This document shows, piece by piece, positions 1-6,604 of a stretch of 16,192 bases of DNA (position 1 is its first letter; each line of letters begins with the position of its first letter). Source of the DNA: Pseudorhodobacter antarcticus. Its GTDB lineage: Bacteria > Pseudomonadota > Alphaproteobacteria > Rhodobacterales > Rhodobacteraceae. Position numbers and translations under genes: made by a program. The stretch spans positions 1-16,192 of the forward strand of contig CAMAWZ010000019.1 in NCBI GenBank assembly GCA_945861995.1, in the 5' to 3' direction. The notes under the pieces were generated by a model. The model had not been told where the DNA came from. It made no database searches and saw nothing but the letters and a program-made list of their open reading frames with translations.

Positions 1-315
1 GCGGTAGGATTTGTGCCCAAAACGCTGGCGGCAAAGTCAATCGTATCGGCTGTGAAATTCATGGCCTCGGGCGAGGTGTTTGCCCCCTTTGGCTTTATGC
101 ACCGCGAAGAGGTGGATGGAAATTCGGCAATAACCAAGCGCGAACGCGATGTGCTGATTGGTCTGACCGCAGGTAAATCCAACAAAGAAATCGCCAATGA
201 TTTGGATTTGCAGGAAGTCACCATCAAACTGCACGTCAAAACCCTGTGCCGCAAACTGGGCGCGAAAAACCGCACCCAAGCCGCGATGATCGCGCGCGAT
301 CGGCGGCTTTTGTAA
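1..315 (+). CDS. LuxR/NarL-family response regulator, 3' part (5' end outside window)
   Basis: This is the C-terminal part of a two-component response regulator that binds DNA. The frame is open from base 1, giving 104 visible residues. The first residues (AVGFVPKTL, then a helix and a GEVFAP segment) look like the end of a receiver domain and the linker of NarL/FixJ proteins. Visible residues about 43-104 form a GerE/LuxR helix-turn-helix: TKRERDVL, then GKSNKEIA, then VTIKLHVKTLCRKLGAKNRTQA, which matches the recognition-helix pattern. The GTG at 13 is in frame but lies inside the receiver domain and is not the real start. The phosphoacceptor Asp and any partner kinase are outside the window, so the signal is unknown. 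The next gene, gloA, begins 63 nt downstream on the same strand and might be co-transcribed. Confidence 0.85.
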   Translation, partial: AVGFVPKTLAAKSIVSAVKFMASGEVFAPFGFMHREEVDGNSAITKRERDVLIGLTAGKSNKEIANDLDLQEVTIKLHVKTLCRKLGAKNRTQAAMIARDRRLL

Positions 316-349
316 GGGCTTTCCTTAGGCCCGATTGCGGCATATGTTT

Positions 350-368
350 GCCCTTTCACAGAAAGGGC
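350..368 (+). promoter_or_regulatory. Hairpin overlapping the gloA ribosome binding site
   Basis: GCCCTTTC (350-357) and GAAAGGGC (361-368) form a perfect 8-bp stem with an ACA loop. The right arm contains AAAGGG, the only Shine-Dalgarno-like sequence before the gloA TTG start at 379. No T-run follows on either strand, so a simple terminator for the upstream regulator gene is less likely than a translational control element. The structure is visible; its role is inferred. Confidence 0.4.
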
Positions 369-378
369 GATCATAGGT

Positions 379-801
379 TTGCAATATTTACACACGATGG
401 TGCGCGTTTTGGATTTGGACAAATCCATCGCGTTTTACAAGCTTTTGGGCCTGCACGAAACGCGCAGATACGACAACGAAGGCGGACGTTTCACCTTGGT
501 CTTTCTGGCACCCGAAGGCCAACCAGACTGCCCGATCGAGCTGACCTATAACTGGGACGGTGACAGCGCTTTGCCATCAGATGGCCGCCATTTTGGTCAT
601 TTGGCCTATGGCGTGGATGATATTTATGCCACCTGCGCGCATTTGGCGGCGAACGGCGTCGTGATCAACCGCCCGCCCCGCGATGGGCGCATGGCCTTTG
701 TACGCAGCCCCGATAATGTGTCGATTGAACTGCTGCAAAACGGCGATGCGCTGCCCTCGGCCGAGCCTTGGGCCTCTATGGGCAACACAGGCCATTGGTA
801 G
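379..801 (+). CDS. gloA: Lactoylglutathione lyase (glyoxalase I)
   Basis: Glyoxalase I converts the hemithioacetal of methylglyoxal and glutathione into S-lactoylglutathione in the cytosol, the first step of methylglyoxal detoxification. The 140-residue protein has the two beta-alpha-beta-beta-beta modules of the VOC superfamily. All four expected metal ligands are present: His5 (LHTMVRV), Glu54 (IELTYNW), His74 (HFGHLAY) and Glu117 (SIELLQ), spaced as in the short Ni-type bacterial enzymes. The C-terminal AEPWASMGNTG is typical of the proteobacterial enzyme. I use TTG at 379 as start because it puts the His at residue 5 and AAAGGG lies 12 nt upstream; the next ATG (397) would delete the His ligand. 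The gene is convergent with ribD, with only 3 nt between stops. Confidence 0.93.
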   Translation: MQYLHTMVRVLDLDKSIAFYKLLGLHETRRYDNEGGRFTLVFLAPEGQPDCPIELTYNWDGDSALPSDGRHFGHLAYGVDDIYATCAHLAANGVVINRPPRDGRMAFVRSPDNVSIELLQNGDALPSAEPWASMGNTGHW

Positions 802-804
802 GCG

Positions 805-1893
805 TTAGAACCGCCATAGGCTGAACAAATCAGGGCCAATTTGGCGGCTTTCTATCAGGCGCGGGCGGCTGGCATCTGCCAATTTGGGCAGGCCCAAATC
901 TGCAATACTTGGCAGACCCGCCCCGCCAATAGCCAGCCCTGCGGTGTAAAGGGCAATCTGATCGACCAGTCCCGCGCGCAAAAGGACCGCCGCCAGCCCG
1001 CCGCCGCCTTCGCACAAGACACGCGTGATACCTTGTGCCGCCAGCGCCGAAAGGCCCGCGCGCAGATCTAATTGGTTGTTTTGCAAGGGTGCCTCAATCA
1101 GCTTGGCCCCAACCTGCCCCCAAGCCTGCTGGGCAGACATGGGCGCATTTTGTCCATGCAGCAGCCAAACCGGGGCAAAATCCGCGCTGCGCCCAAGCTG
1201 CGAGTTCGCGCTAAACCGCAATCCCCCATCCACCACCACCCGCACGGGTTGGCGCACCCCGCCCATGCCGCGCACCGTCAGCAAAGGATCATCCGTAAGC
1301 GCGGTGTTCGAGCCCACCATAACCGCGTCATGCTGGGATCGCATCCCATGCACATGAGCGCGGGCAGGGGCGGCGGTGATCCATTGGCTTTCGCCCGATG
1401 CCATCGCAATGCGCCCATCCAAACTGCTTGCCAGTTTCAGGGTTATAAATGGCAGCCCTTGCGTCACGCGTTTGAGAAACCCCGCATGATCCTCGCGCGC
1501 CGTATCGGCCAAAATGCCCGAAGTCACCAAAACCCCCGCCGCGCGCAGCATGGCCGCGCCGCGCCCCGAAACGCGCGGGTCGGGATCATCAATCGCATAG
1601 CTGACATGGGCAATGCCCGCATCAATCAGCGCCTGCGCACATGGGGGGGTATGGCCGAAATGCGCGCAAGGCTCTAATGTGACATGGGCGGTGGCTCCGC
1701 GTGCCAAACTGCCCGCCTGTGCCAGCGCCACACCTTCAGCATGAGGCCGCCCGCCCGCTTGAGTGGCCCCGCGCCCCAAAATGCGGCCATCTTTTTCAAT
1801 GATGCAGCCCACAGCGGGGTTGGGCCAAACCTGCCCCATACCCCGCGCACCCAAATGCAGGGCATGGGCCATATGTTGAGTTAAATCGCTCAC
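805..1893 (-). CDS. ribD: Bifunctional riboflavin biosynthesis protein RibD (deaminase/reductase)
   Basis: RibD carries out two successive steps of riboflavin synthesis: deamination of the diaminopyrimidine made from GTP, then NADPH-dependent reduction of the ribosyl side chain. The 362-residue length is normal. Residues 1-145 are the cytidine-deaminase-like domain, with the HAE motif (His51, catalytic Glu53) and PC(x8)C (Cys76, Cys85) as zinc ligands in VTLEPCAHFGHTPPC. From about residue 148 (FITLKLASSLDGRIA) the DHFR-like reductase domain begins, with the later GGG motif LCEGGGGLAA. The GTG start at 1893 overlaps the nrdR stop (GTGA), so the two are translationally coupled. The order nrdR-ribD is common in alphaproteobacteria, where other rib genes often follow. 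Here none do: the convergent gloA ends 3 nt away. Confidence 0.95.
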   Translation of the reverse strand: MSDLTQHMAHALHLGARGMGQVWPNPAVGCIIEKDGRILGRGATQAGGRPHAEGVALAQAGSLARGATAHVTLEPCAHFGHTPPCAQALIDAGIAHVSYAIDDPDPRVSGRGAAMLRAAGVLVTSGILADTAREDHAGFLKRVTQGLPFITLKLASSLDGRIAMASGESQWITAAPARAHVHGMRSQHDAVMVGSNTALTDDPLLTVRGMGGVRQPVRVVVDGGLRFSANSQLGRSADFAPVWLLHGQNAPMSAQQAWGQVGAKLIEAPLQNNQLDLRAGLSALAAQGITRVLCEGGGGLAAVLLRAGLVDQIALYTAGLAIGGAGLPSIADLGLPKLADASRPRLIESRQIGPDLFSLWRF

Positions 1894-2357
1894 TCTTCCG
1901 AGGCAGGATTTGGCCGCAGTTCCGAAACAAAACGGTCAAAGTCATCGGCCGCTTGGAAATTCTTATACACGCTGGCAAAGCGCACATAGCCCACGGTGTC
2001 GATACGCGCGAGGCTTTCCATAACAATCTCGCCAATGATTTTGGACGAAACGTCGGTATCGCCAAGGCTTTCCAGCCGCCGCACCATGCCCGAAATCATC
2101 TGATCAATGCGTTCAGGATCAATCGGACGCTTTTGCATGGCGATGCGGATAGAACGTTCCAACTTGCTGCGGTCAAAATCCTCGCGCTTGCCCGACGATT
2201 TGACCACCACCAAATCGCGCAACTGCACGCGCTCATAGGTGGTAAACCGCCCCCCGCACGCGGGGCAAAAACGGCGGCGGCGAATGGATACGTGATCTTC
2301 TGCTGGACGGCTGTCTTTCACTTGCGTGTCAACATTTCCGCAAAATGGGCAACGCAT
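1890..2357 (-). CDS. nrdR: Transcriptional repressor NrdR
   Basis: NrdR is a nucleotide-sensing repressor of ribonucleotide reductase genes. The 155-residue protein begins MRCPFCGN, and Cys3, Cys6, Cys31 and Cys34 (CPFC and CPAC) form the N-terminal zinc ribbon that contacts DNA, followed by RRRRFCPACGGRFTTYER. Residues about 49-139 are the ATP-cone domain that binds ATP/dATP (VVKSSGKREDFDRSKLERSIRIA and onward). The ATG at 2357 is preceded by AAGGAG at good spacing. The frame is open further upstream to 2429, but that extension has no family similarity. The stop overlaps the ribD GTG by 4 nt. No ribonucleotide reductase gene is in the window, so its targets lie elsewhere. Confidence 0.95.
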   Translation of the reverse strand: MRCPFCGNVDTQVKDSRPAEDHVSIRRRRFCPACGGRFTTYERVQLRDLVVVKSSGKREDFDRSKLERSIRIAMQKRPIDPERIDQMISGMVRRLESLGDTDVSSKIIGEIVMESLARIDTVGYVRFASVYKNFQAADDFDRFVSELRPNPASEE

Positions 2358-2497
2358 GGGCGCGCTCCTTGGTTGATAGGTTTCCTGCCTGATCCGATGT
2401 TCCTCGGAATTGCTCAACCTATAGCGCAATCGCCCAAGGCTTGGCTAGAAATCTTTGCGCAGCGCTAGATATAGGGGAAATGTGTTGCGGAAAGGGT

Positions 2498-3076
2498 TCA
2501 GTGGGTGGCGGCGGGCAGGGTGCTAGATGTAGCGCCCGCGCTTAAAATCTCCAAGATCATCGCCACTTGCTGCGCCACCGTCAGGGTGATTGGCACTATC
2601 ATCGCCTCGGCAGCGCTGGGGGGTTCTAGCCTTTCAAATTGGCTGTCGATCAGACCCTGCGGCAGGTTGTTTTGCTGGCGGGCTGCGATGCGCTTGTCAA
2701 TCACATCGCGCGTGCCAGACAGATAGACAAACTGCACCGCAGTGCCTGCCGCCACGCGGATATGGCTGCGATAAGCCGCCCGCAAGGCCGAACAGGCATT
2801 AACCACAGGCGCATCGCGGCGCAGCGAATTGGCCACCAGTTCCAGCCACCCCCAACGGTCGTCGTCGCTAAGTGGCTCGCCTGCGCGCATCTTTGCAACA
2901 TTGCTGGCAGGGTGCAGATCAGCGCCATCACGAAACAAAATTCCCAAAGCGCGCGCCAAAGCCTTGCCAACGGCAGTTTTGCCAGACCCGGACACCCCCA
3001 TAATCACAATGCGTCGATTGTGCGGGGACGTCAGGATCAACGCGGCCAGATCGCTGGGTGAAAACGCCTTTGGCAT
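2498..3076 (-). CDS. gntK: Gluconokinase
   Basis: Gluconokinase phosphorylates D-gluconate to 6-phosphogluconate, feeding the Entner-Doudoroff or pentose phosphate routes. The P-loop GVSGSGKT is at residues 27-34. It is followed by the family's substrate segment (ADLHPASNVAKMRAGEPLSDDDRWGWL), then ACSALRAAYR, and near the end ARQQNNLPQGLIDSQFERLEPP, which closely follows the GntK pattern. With the ATG at 3076 the protein has 192 residues, about 20 more at the N-terminus than the usual 165-175. The ATG at 3001, at the P-loop itself, seems too short, so I keep 3076, which has a weak upstream AAAGG. No gluconate transporter or GntR regulator is adjacent. A promoter-like pair and a dyad lie in the roughly 175-nt leader. 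Confidence 0.88.
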   Translation of the reverse strand: MPKAFSPSDLAALILTSPHNRRIVIMGVSGSGKTAVGKALARALGILFRDGADLHPASNVAKMRAGEPLSDDDRWGWLELVANSLRRDAPVVNACSALRAAYRSHIRVAAGTAVQFVYLSGTRDVIDKRIAARQQNNLPQGLIDSQFERLEPPSAAEAMIVPITLTVAQQVAMILEILSAGATSSTLPAATH

Positions 3077-3144
3077 GTTTTGCCTTTAGCAAGGTCGGGG
3101 CCGCTGCCCAAGGTCACCTATGCATCGGTGATCAAGCTGTCCTG

Positions 3145-3163
3145 TTCCAAGCAAATCTTGGAA
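3145..3163 (-). repeat. 7-bp inverted repeat in the gntK leader
   Basis: TTCCAAG and CTTGGAA face each other across a 5-nt AT-rich spacer, about 70 bp before the gntK start and downstream of the predicted promoter. It could be an operator dyad or an RNA hairpin in the 5' leader. I do not recognise it as the site of a known regulator. Confidence 0.4.
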
Positions 3164-3198
3164 AGGTCTACACGGTGCAGTTAACCCTTTTTTCCTTT

Positions 3199-3228
3199 AT
3201 TACAACCAAATGGCGAATTTGTTTTCAA
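3199..3228 (-). promoter_or_regulatory. Candidate sigma70 promoter for gntK
   Basis: On the minus strand TTGAAA (3228-3223) and TGTAAT (3204-3199) are separated by 18 nt. Each matches its consensus hexamer in five of six positions. It would start transcription near 3192 and give a leader of about 115 nt before gntK. Call by inspection only. Confidence 0.45.
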
Positions 3229-3230
3229 CC

Positions 3231-3248
3231 TGCGCGGATATACGCGCA
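3231..3248 (-). terminator. Weak hairpin just after the aspA stop
   Basis: TGCGCG and CGCGCA pair around a GATATA loop, starting 3 nt beyond the aspA stop. There is no clear U-run after it on the minus strand, so it is at best a weak or factor-assisted terminator. It partly abuts the candidate gntK promoter. Confidence 0.25.
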
Positions 3249-3251
3249 TGC

Positions 3252-4628
3252 CTAGCCGTGCAGCACCAAATCCAACTCGGCCCTTGTGCCAAGCCCAAGG
3301 CGTAGCGCGGTGTCGATGACCGACGCGCCATCCGTCAGCGCGGCCTTCGCCACCTCGGCGGCGCGGGCATAGCCGTACTGGGGCACCAGCATGGTCGCCA
3401 AAACCAGACTGTTTTCCAACGTATCTTCGCAGCCCTTGGCATTGGCCGTAATCCCCGCAATACAGCGCGTGGCCAGCGTATCCATCCCCGACATTAAAAT
3501 CCGCATCGATTGCAGGATGTTCAGCATGATCACAGGTTCAAAGGCGTTCAGTTGCAACTGCCCCGCCTCGGCGGCCATGGTCACAGTCAGATCATTGCCA
3601 ATCACCTGAAAGGCGATTTGGTTGACCACCTCGGGAATAACAGGGTTCACCTTGCCCGGCATAATCGATGATCCCGCCTGCATGGCGGGCAGGTAGATCT
3701 CCATAAACCCCGACCTTGGGCCAGAGGAGAGCAGGCGCAAATCATTGCAAATCTTAGAAAGTTTGACGGCGATGCGTTTTAGAACCCCCGAAAAAGTGAC
3801 ATAGGCCCCACAATCGGACGAGGCTTCGATCAAATCGGTTGCAAGGCTTACAGATAGGCCCGTCACACGGCCCAGTTCTGCAATGACGACATCAGCATAG
3901 CCAGCGGGCGTGTTGACCCGCGTGCCAATCGCCGTGCCGCCAAGGTTGACCTCTAGCAGCAGTTGCGACAGTCGCTGAATGATTTGCACATCTTCGGCTA
4001 TGGTATTGGCCCAACTGGCAAATTCTTGGCCCAAAGTCATCGGCAGTGCGTCTTGCAACTGGGTGCGGCCAATCTTTTTGATGGCGGCAAAATCCACGGC
4101 CTTGGCGCGCAAGGCTGTGATCAGGCGGTTTTGGGCCGCGCAAAAGTTGGCGCATTGGCCAACAATGGCCAGTCGCATCGCCGTGGGGTAAACGTCATTG
4201 GTCGATTGCGATTTGTTCACATCGTCATTGGGGTGCAAATATTGATAATCGCCAAGGCTGCGGCCCATGCGGCGTAGGGAAAGGTTGGCGATAACTTCGT
4301 TGGCGTTCATATTGGTTGACGTGCCTGCCCCGCCTTGGATCATATCGACCGCAAAGGCATCATCATGCGCCCCTGCCATCACATTGGCGCAGACAGATTC
4401 GATGACGCGCGCCTTGTCAGTGGGCAAAACGCCCAAGGTGCAATTGGCCCGCGCGGCCGCCAATTTCACCGCCCCCAAAGCGCGGATCACTTCGGGGAAA
4501 AGCGATAACTTTATGCCAGATATAGGAAAATTTTCAATCGCGCGCTGGGTGTGGATGCCCCAAAGCAGATCTGCGGGCAATTCCATCGTGCCCAAGCTGT
4601 CGGTTTCAAAACGGGTTTTCGCGGTCAT
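3252..4628 (-). CDS. aspA: Aspartate ammonia-lyase (aspartase)
   Basis: Aspartase reversibly converts L-aspartate into fumarate and ammonia, linking amino acid use to the TCA cycle. The 458-residue protein belongs to the class II fumarase/aspartase family. Visible blocks are GGAGTSTNMNANEVIAN (about 99-115), HPNDDVNKSQSTNDVYPTA (132-150), and the signature GSSIMPGKVNP (319-329), whose serine loop carries the catalytic base. The NDDVNKSQSTND form and overall length favour aspartase over fumarase C. I choose ATG 4628, preceded by AGAAGGG; the frame stays open to an ATG at 4700, but that stretch lacks family similarity. The LysR gene just upstream (4813-5730, same strand) is a plausible regulator, with a repeat-bearing control region between them. 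Confidence 0.93.
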   Translation of the reverse strand: MTAKTRFETDSLGTMELPADLLWGIHTQRAIENFPISGIKLSLFPEVIRALGAVKLAAARANCTLGVLPTDKARVIESVCANVMAGAHDDAFAVDMIQGGAGTSTNMNANEVIANLSLRRMGRSLGDYQYLHPNDDVNKSQSTNDVYPTAMRLAIVGQCANFCAAQNRLITALRAKAVDFAAIKKIGRTQLQDALPMTLGQEFASWANTIAEDVQIIQRLSQLLLEVNLGGTAIGTRVNTPAGYADVVIAELGRVTGLSVSLATDLIEASSDCGAYVTFSGVLKRIAVKLSKICNDLRLLSSGPRSGFMEIYLPAMQAGSSIMPGKVNPVIPEVVNQIAFQVIGNDLTVTMAAEAGQLQLNAFEPVIMLNILQSMRILMSGMDTLATRCIAGITANAKGCEDTLENSLVLATMLVPQYGYARAAEVAKAALTDGASVIDTALRLGLGTRAELDLVLHG

Positions 4629-4733
4629 CTGTTGGCCCTTCTGCTGCGCTGGCCACAGATGACACGCACCTGCGCCCCGCGTCCAATGCAAGGATTGCAT
4701 AGCCTATGCGGCGCGCAAAATGGGGGCTGGCAA

Positions 4734-4763
4734 CCGTATGGCCCCCGTATGGCCCCCGTATGG
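4734..4763. repeat. Three phased copies of CCGTATGG (11-bp period) upstream of aspA
   Basis: CCGTATGG occurs at 4734-4741, 4745-4752 and 4756-4763, with CCC between copies, giving a strict 11-bp repeat close to one helical turn. It lies in the only non-coding stretch between the lysR gene and aspA, about 105-135 bp before the aspA start. Phased repeats of this kind can be regulator sites, but a replication-slippage origin is equally possible. Confidence 0.7.
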
Positions 4764-4770
4764 TATGCGT

Positions 4771-4800
4771 ATTGTATCCGTCCCTACATTGTAGTGACAT
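4771..4800 (-). promoter_or_regulatory. Candidate aspA promoter
   Basis: On the minus strand ATGTCA (4800-4795) and TACAAT (4776-4771) are spaced by 18 nt. The -10 is good and the -35 is weak (four of six). A second TACAAT is at 4793-4788. The phased CCGTATGG repeats fall just downstream of the predicted start point, which would suit a repressor or roadblock. Inspection only. Confidence 0.3.
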
Positions 4801-4812
4801 CGCTGGGCAGCG

Positions 4813-5730
4813 TTAGCCGATTTGTCCCGCCTGCGCGCGCGCCTCTAGCGCCGCCCAAAACCGCGCAACTTCGGGGCTGGGCGCGCGGGGCGGACGATAG
4901 GCGCAGACCTGCAACTCCATCTGCCATTCGGGCCCGCCAATGGGGGCAATCAGCGCGGCCGTGGCGGCATCCACGGCGCTGGCTGGCAGCCAGCCAATGC
5001 CGCGCCCTGCGGCGATGACCTCTTTCAGAACATCGGTCATTTCGCATTGCACGGCGATGCGATACGCTGCCGCCCCTTCGTTGCGTTCCAAAATCGCCTC
5101 GAACACTTGGGCGAAATAGGCGCGCTGGGCGTAGGCGATGAGGGGAAAGCTGTCTTTCCCAAGCCCGGGAAAGTTAAACTGCGCCCCAATCGCGCCGTAA
5201 GGGGCAAAGCTTTCGCGGCGCAGCACAAGGCGGGTATGGGCGGCCAACTCTTGCGGGGCGTCACCCTCGCCGCTGGGTGCTAGGGCGGGGCAGTGATGTG
5301 CAATCAGAATATCGGCATCCCCTGCCAGATAGCGCGCGGTGACTTCGGATGTGGTGCCAACGATCACGGAAAAGGATGTTTTGCGATCCCCAATCGCGCC
5401 AAGCAGCCCGCGAAAATCTGACCGCGCCAGCACATTGGGCATGGCCAGTTTAATTTGGCTCATCACATCAAACTGCGCGGCGCGGATTGTGGCGCGGCTG
5501 GCGAGCAGGCGTTCAACGGCAGCGGCGGCTTCGGTTTGAAACTGTTTGCCCGCATCGGTCAGCCGCACGGGCTGGGTGCCTTTGACAACCAGCGCGCAGC
5601 CAAGCCAATGCTCAAGGCTTTGAATGCGGCGCGAAAAGGCGGCCTGCGAGATGGCGCGCAGTTCTGACGCGCGGGTAAAGTTACGCAATTCCGCCAGCGC
5701 TAGGAAATCTTGCAGCCAGCGGATATCCAC
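4813..5730 (-). CDS. LysR-family transcriptional regulator, HypT/YjiE-like
   Basis: This is a 305-residue LysR-type regulator. Residues 1-60 form the winged helix-turn-helix (DIRWLQDFLALAELRNFTRASELRAISQAAFSRRIQSLEHWLG). Residues about 90-295 form the effector-binding fold, ending in APSPEVARFWAAL. The N-terminal wording, with DFLALAELRNF and SQAAFSRRI, resembles the E. coli YjiE/HypT branch, whose founding member responds to hypochlorite; that similarity is from memory and does not prove the same signal. The GTG start at 5730 lies 3 nt after the transglycosylase stop, without a good Shine-Dalgarno, so translation is probably coupled to that gene. The next gene in the same direction is aspA, 184 nt on, which makes aspA a possible target. 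Confidence 0.88.
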   Translation of the reverse strand: MDIRWLQDFLALAELRNFTRASELRAISQAAFSRRIQSLEHWLGCALVVKGTQPVRLTDAGKQFQTEAAAAVERLLASRATIRAAQFDVMSQIKLAMPNVLARSDFRGLLGAIGDRKTSFSVIVGTTSEVTARYLAGDADILIAHHCPALAPSGEGDAPQELAAHTRLVLRRESFAPYGAIGAQFNFPGLGKDSFPLIAYAQRAYFAQVFEAILERNEGAAAYRIAVQCEMTDVLKEVIAAGRGIGWLPASAVDAATAALIAPIGGPEWQMELQVCAYRPPRAPSPEVARFWAALEARAQAGQIG

Positions 5731-5733
5731 CCG

Positions 5734-6546
5734 CTAGCCGTCGATCTTGGCGGCGATCAGCGCGATGGCCTGCTGATAGACTGTGGCCGCGTTCCATTCG
5801 TTCAGGACAGAAAAATTAGGCTGCCCTTCGCCATAGCCCGCACCCGCCTGCCACCCCTTGGCGCGCAGAAAATTGGCCGTGGTTGCCAGCGCATCCACCG
5901 CATTATTCAAATCAATGCGCCCATCGCCATTGCCGTCAAGGCCATATTCAAAGGCATTACCGGGCAAGAATTGCGTATGGCCAAGTTCGCCATGTTTCGC
6001 GCCAATACTGCCCGCATCAATGGTGCCCTGATCGATCAGCCTAAGCGCGCCCACCAGATGGGGGCGGAAAAAATCGCTGCGGCGGCAATCAAAGGTCAGC
6101 GTGGCAATGGCCGAAACGATATTGGTATCGCCCATAAAGTTGCCAAAGCCCGTTTCCATGCCGTGAATGGCAATCAAAATGCCCGCTGGCACGCCAAAGG
6201 CCTGCTCTAGGCTGTCGTAAAATTCCTTATTCTTGGCGCGGCGGGCTTGGCCGATGCTGGCAATATCATTGGCCCCGCGCACGGCCAGAAACTTGTCCAG
6301 CGGGTATTTGAAACTTTTCTGGTTGCGGTCGGCGCTGATCGTGGTTTTGGAATAGCTGGTGGCGGCCAAGGCATTCAGCCCTGCCGCGCCCACGCCTTCG
6401 GCGGCGGCCTCGGCGGCAAAATCGGCCTTCCAGGTGTCATATCCATCAGACGTGTCGCTGCACGTGGCGGCAAGGGCGGGCGAGGCGAAGCACAGGCACA
6501 CCAGTGCCGCCGCGCATAGGGGGCGAAAGCGAAAAGCAGCAGTCAT
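5734..6546 (-). CDS. MltB-like lytic murein transglycosylase, exported
   Basis: Lytic transglycosylases cleave peptidoglycan glycan strands with formation of 1,6-anhydro ends in the periplasm. The 270-residue protein has a signal peptide (basic FRFRP, hydrophobic core, ALA cleavage site near residue 27) without a lipobox cysteine, so it is probably soluble. The transglycosylase domain contains the catalytic glutamate Glu131 in IHGMETGFGNFMGD, and the downstream GELGHTQFLPGNAFEYG block of the MltB family. DGNGDGRIDL (about 204-213) resembles the calcium-binding EF-hand-like loop of Slt35/MltB. I choose ATG 6546 because AGAAGGA lies 7 nt upstream and the signal peptide starts there; the open frame to 6735 overlaps oxyR and is a shadow. 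It precedes the lysR gene with a 3-nt gap. Confidence 0.88.
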   Translation of the reverse strand: MTAAFRFRPLCAAALVCLCFASPALAATCSDTSDGYDTWKADFAAEAAAEGVGAAGLNALAATSYSKTTISADRNQKSFKYPLDKFLAVRGANDIASIGQARRAKNKEFYDSLEQAFGVPAGILIAIHGMETGFGNFMGDTNIVSAIATLTFDCRRSDFFRPHLVGALRLIDQGTIDAGSIGAKHGELGHTQFLPGNAFEYGLDGNGDGRIDLNNAVDALATTANFLRAKGWQAGAGYGEGQPNFSVLNEWNAATVYQQAIALIAAKIDG

Positions 6547-6604
6547 GACAGTATCCTTCTGGATTTTCGCCATGATGGCGGGGCATTTTGATGCGCGCAA
6601 TGGG

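Noticed and set aside
1072..1677. Open frame of 201 codons opposite ribD
   Set aside because: The composition is Arg/His/Pro-rich and random, it is fully inside ribD, and it has no motif.
2434..2444. CCAAG-G-CTTGG palindrome upstream of nrdR
   Set aside because: Too short and common in GC-rich DNA to call an operator; it does not resemble the NrdR box as I know it.
4629..4700. Upstream ATG extension of aspA
   Set aside because: The extra 24 residues lack family similarity and a good ribosome binding site precedes ATG 4628.
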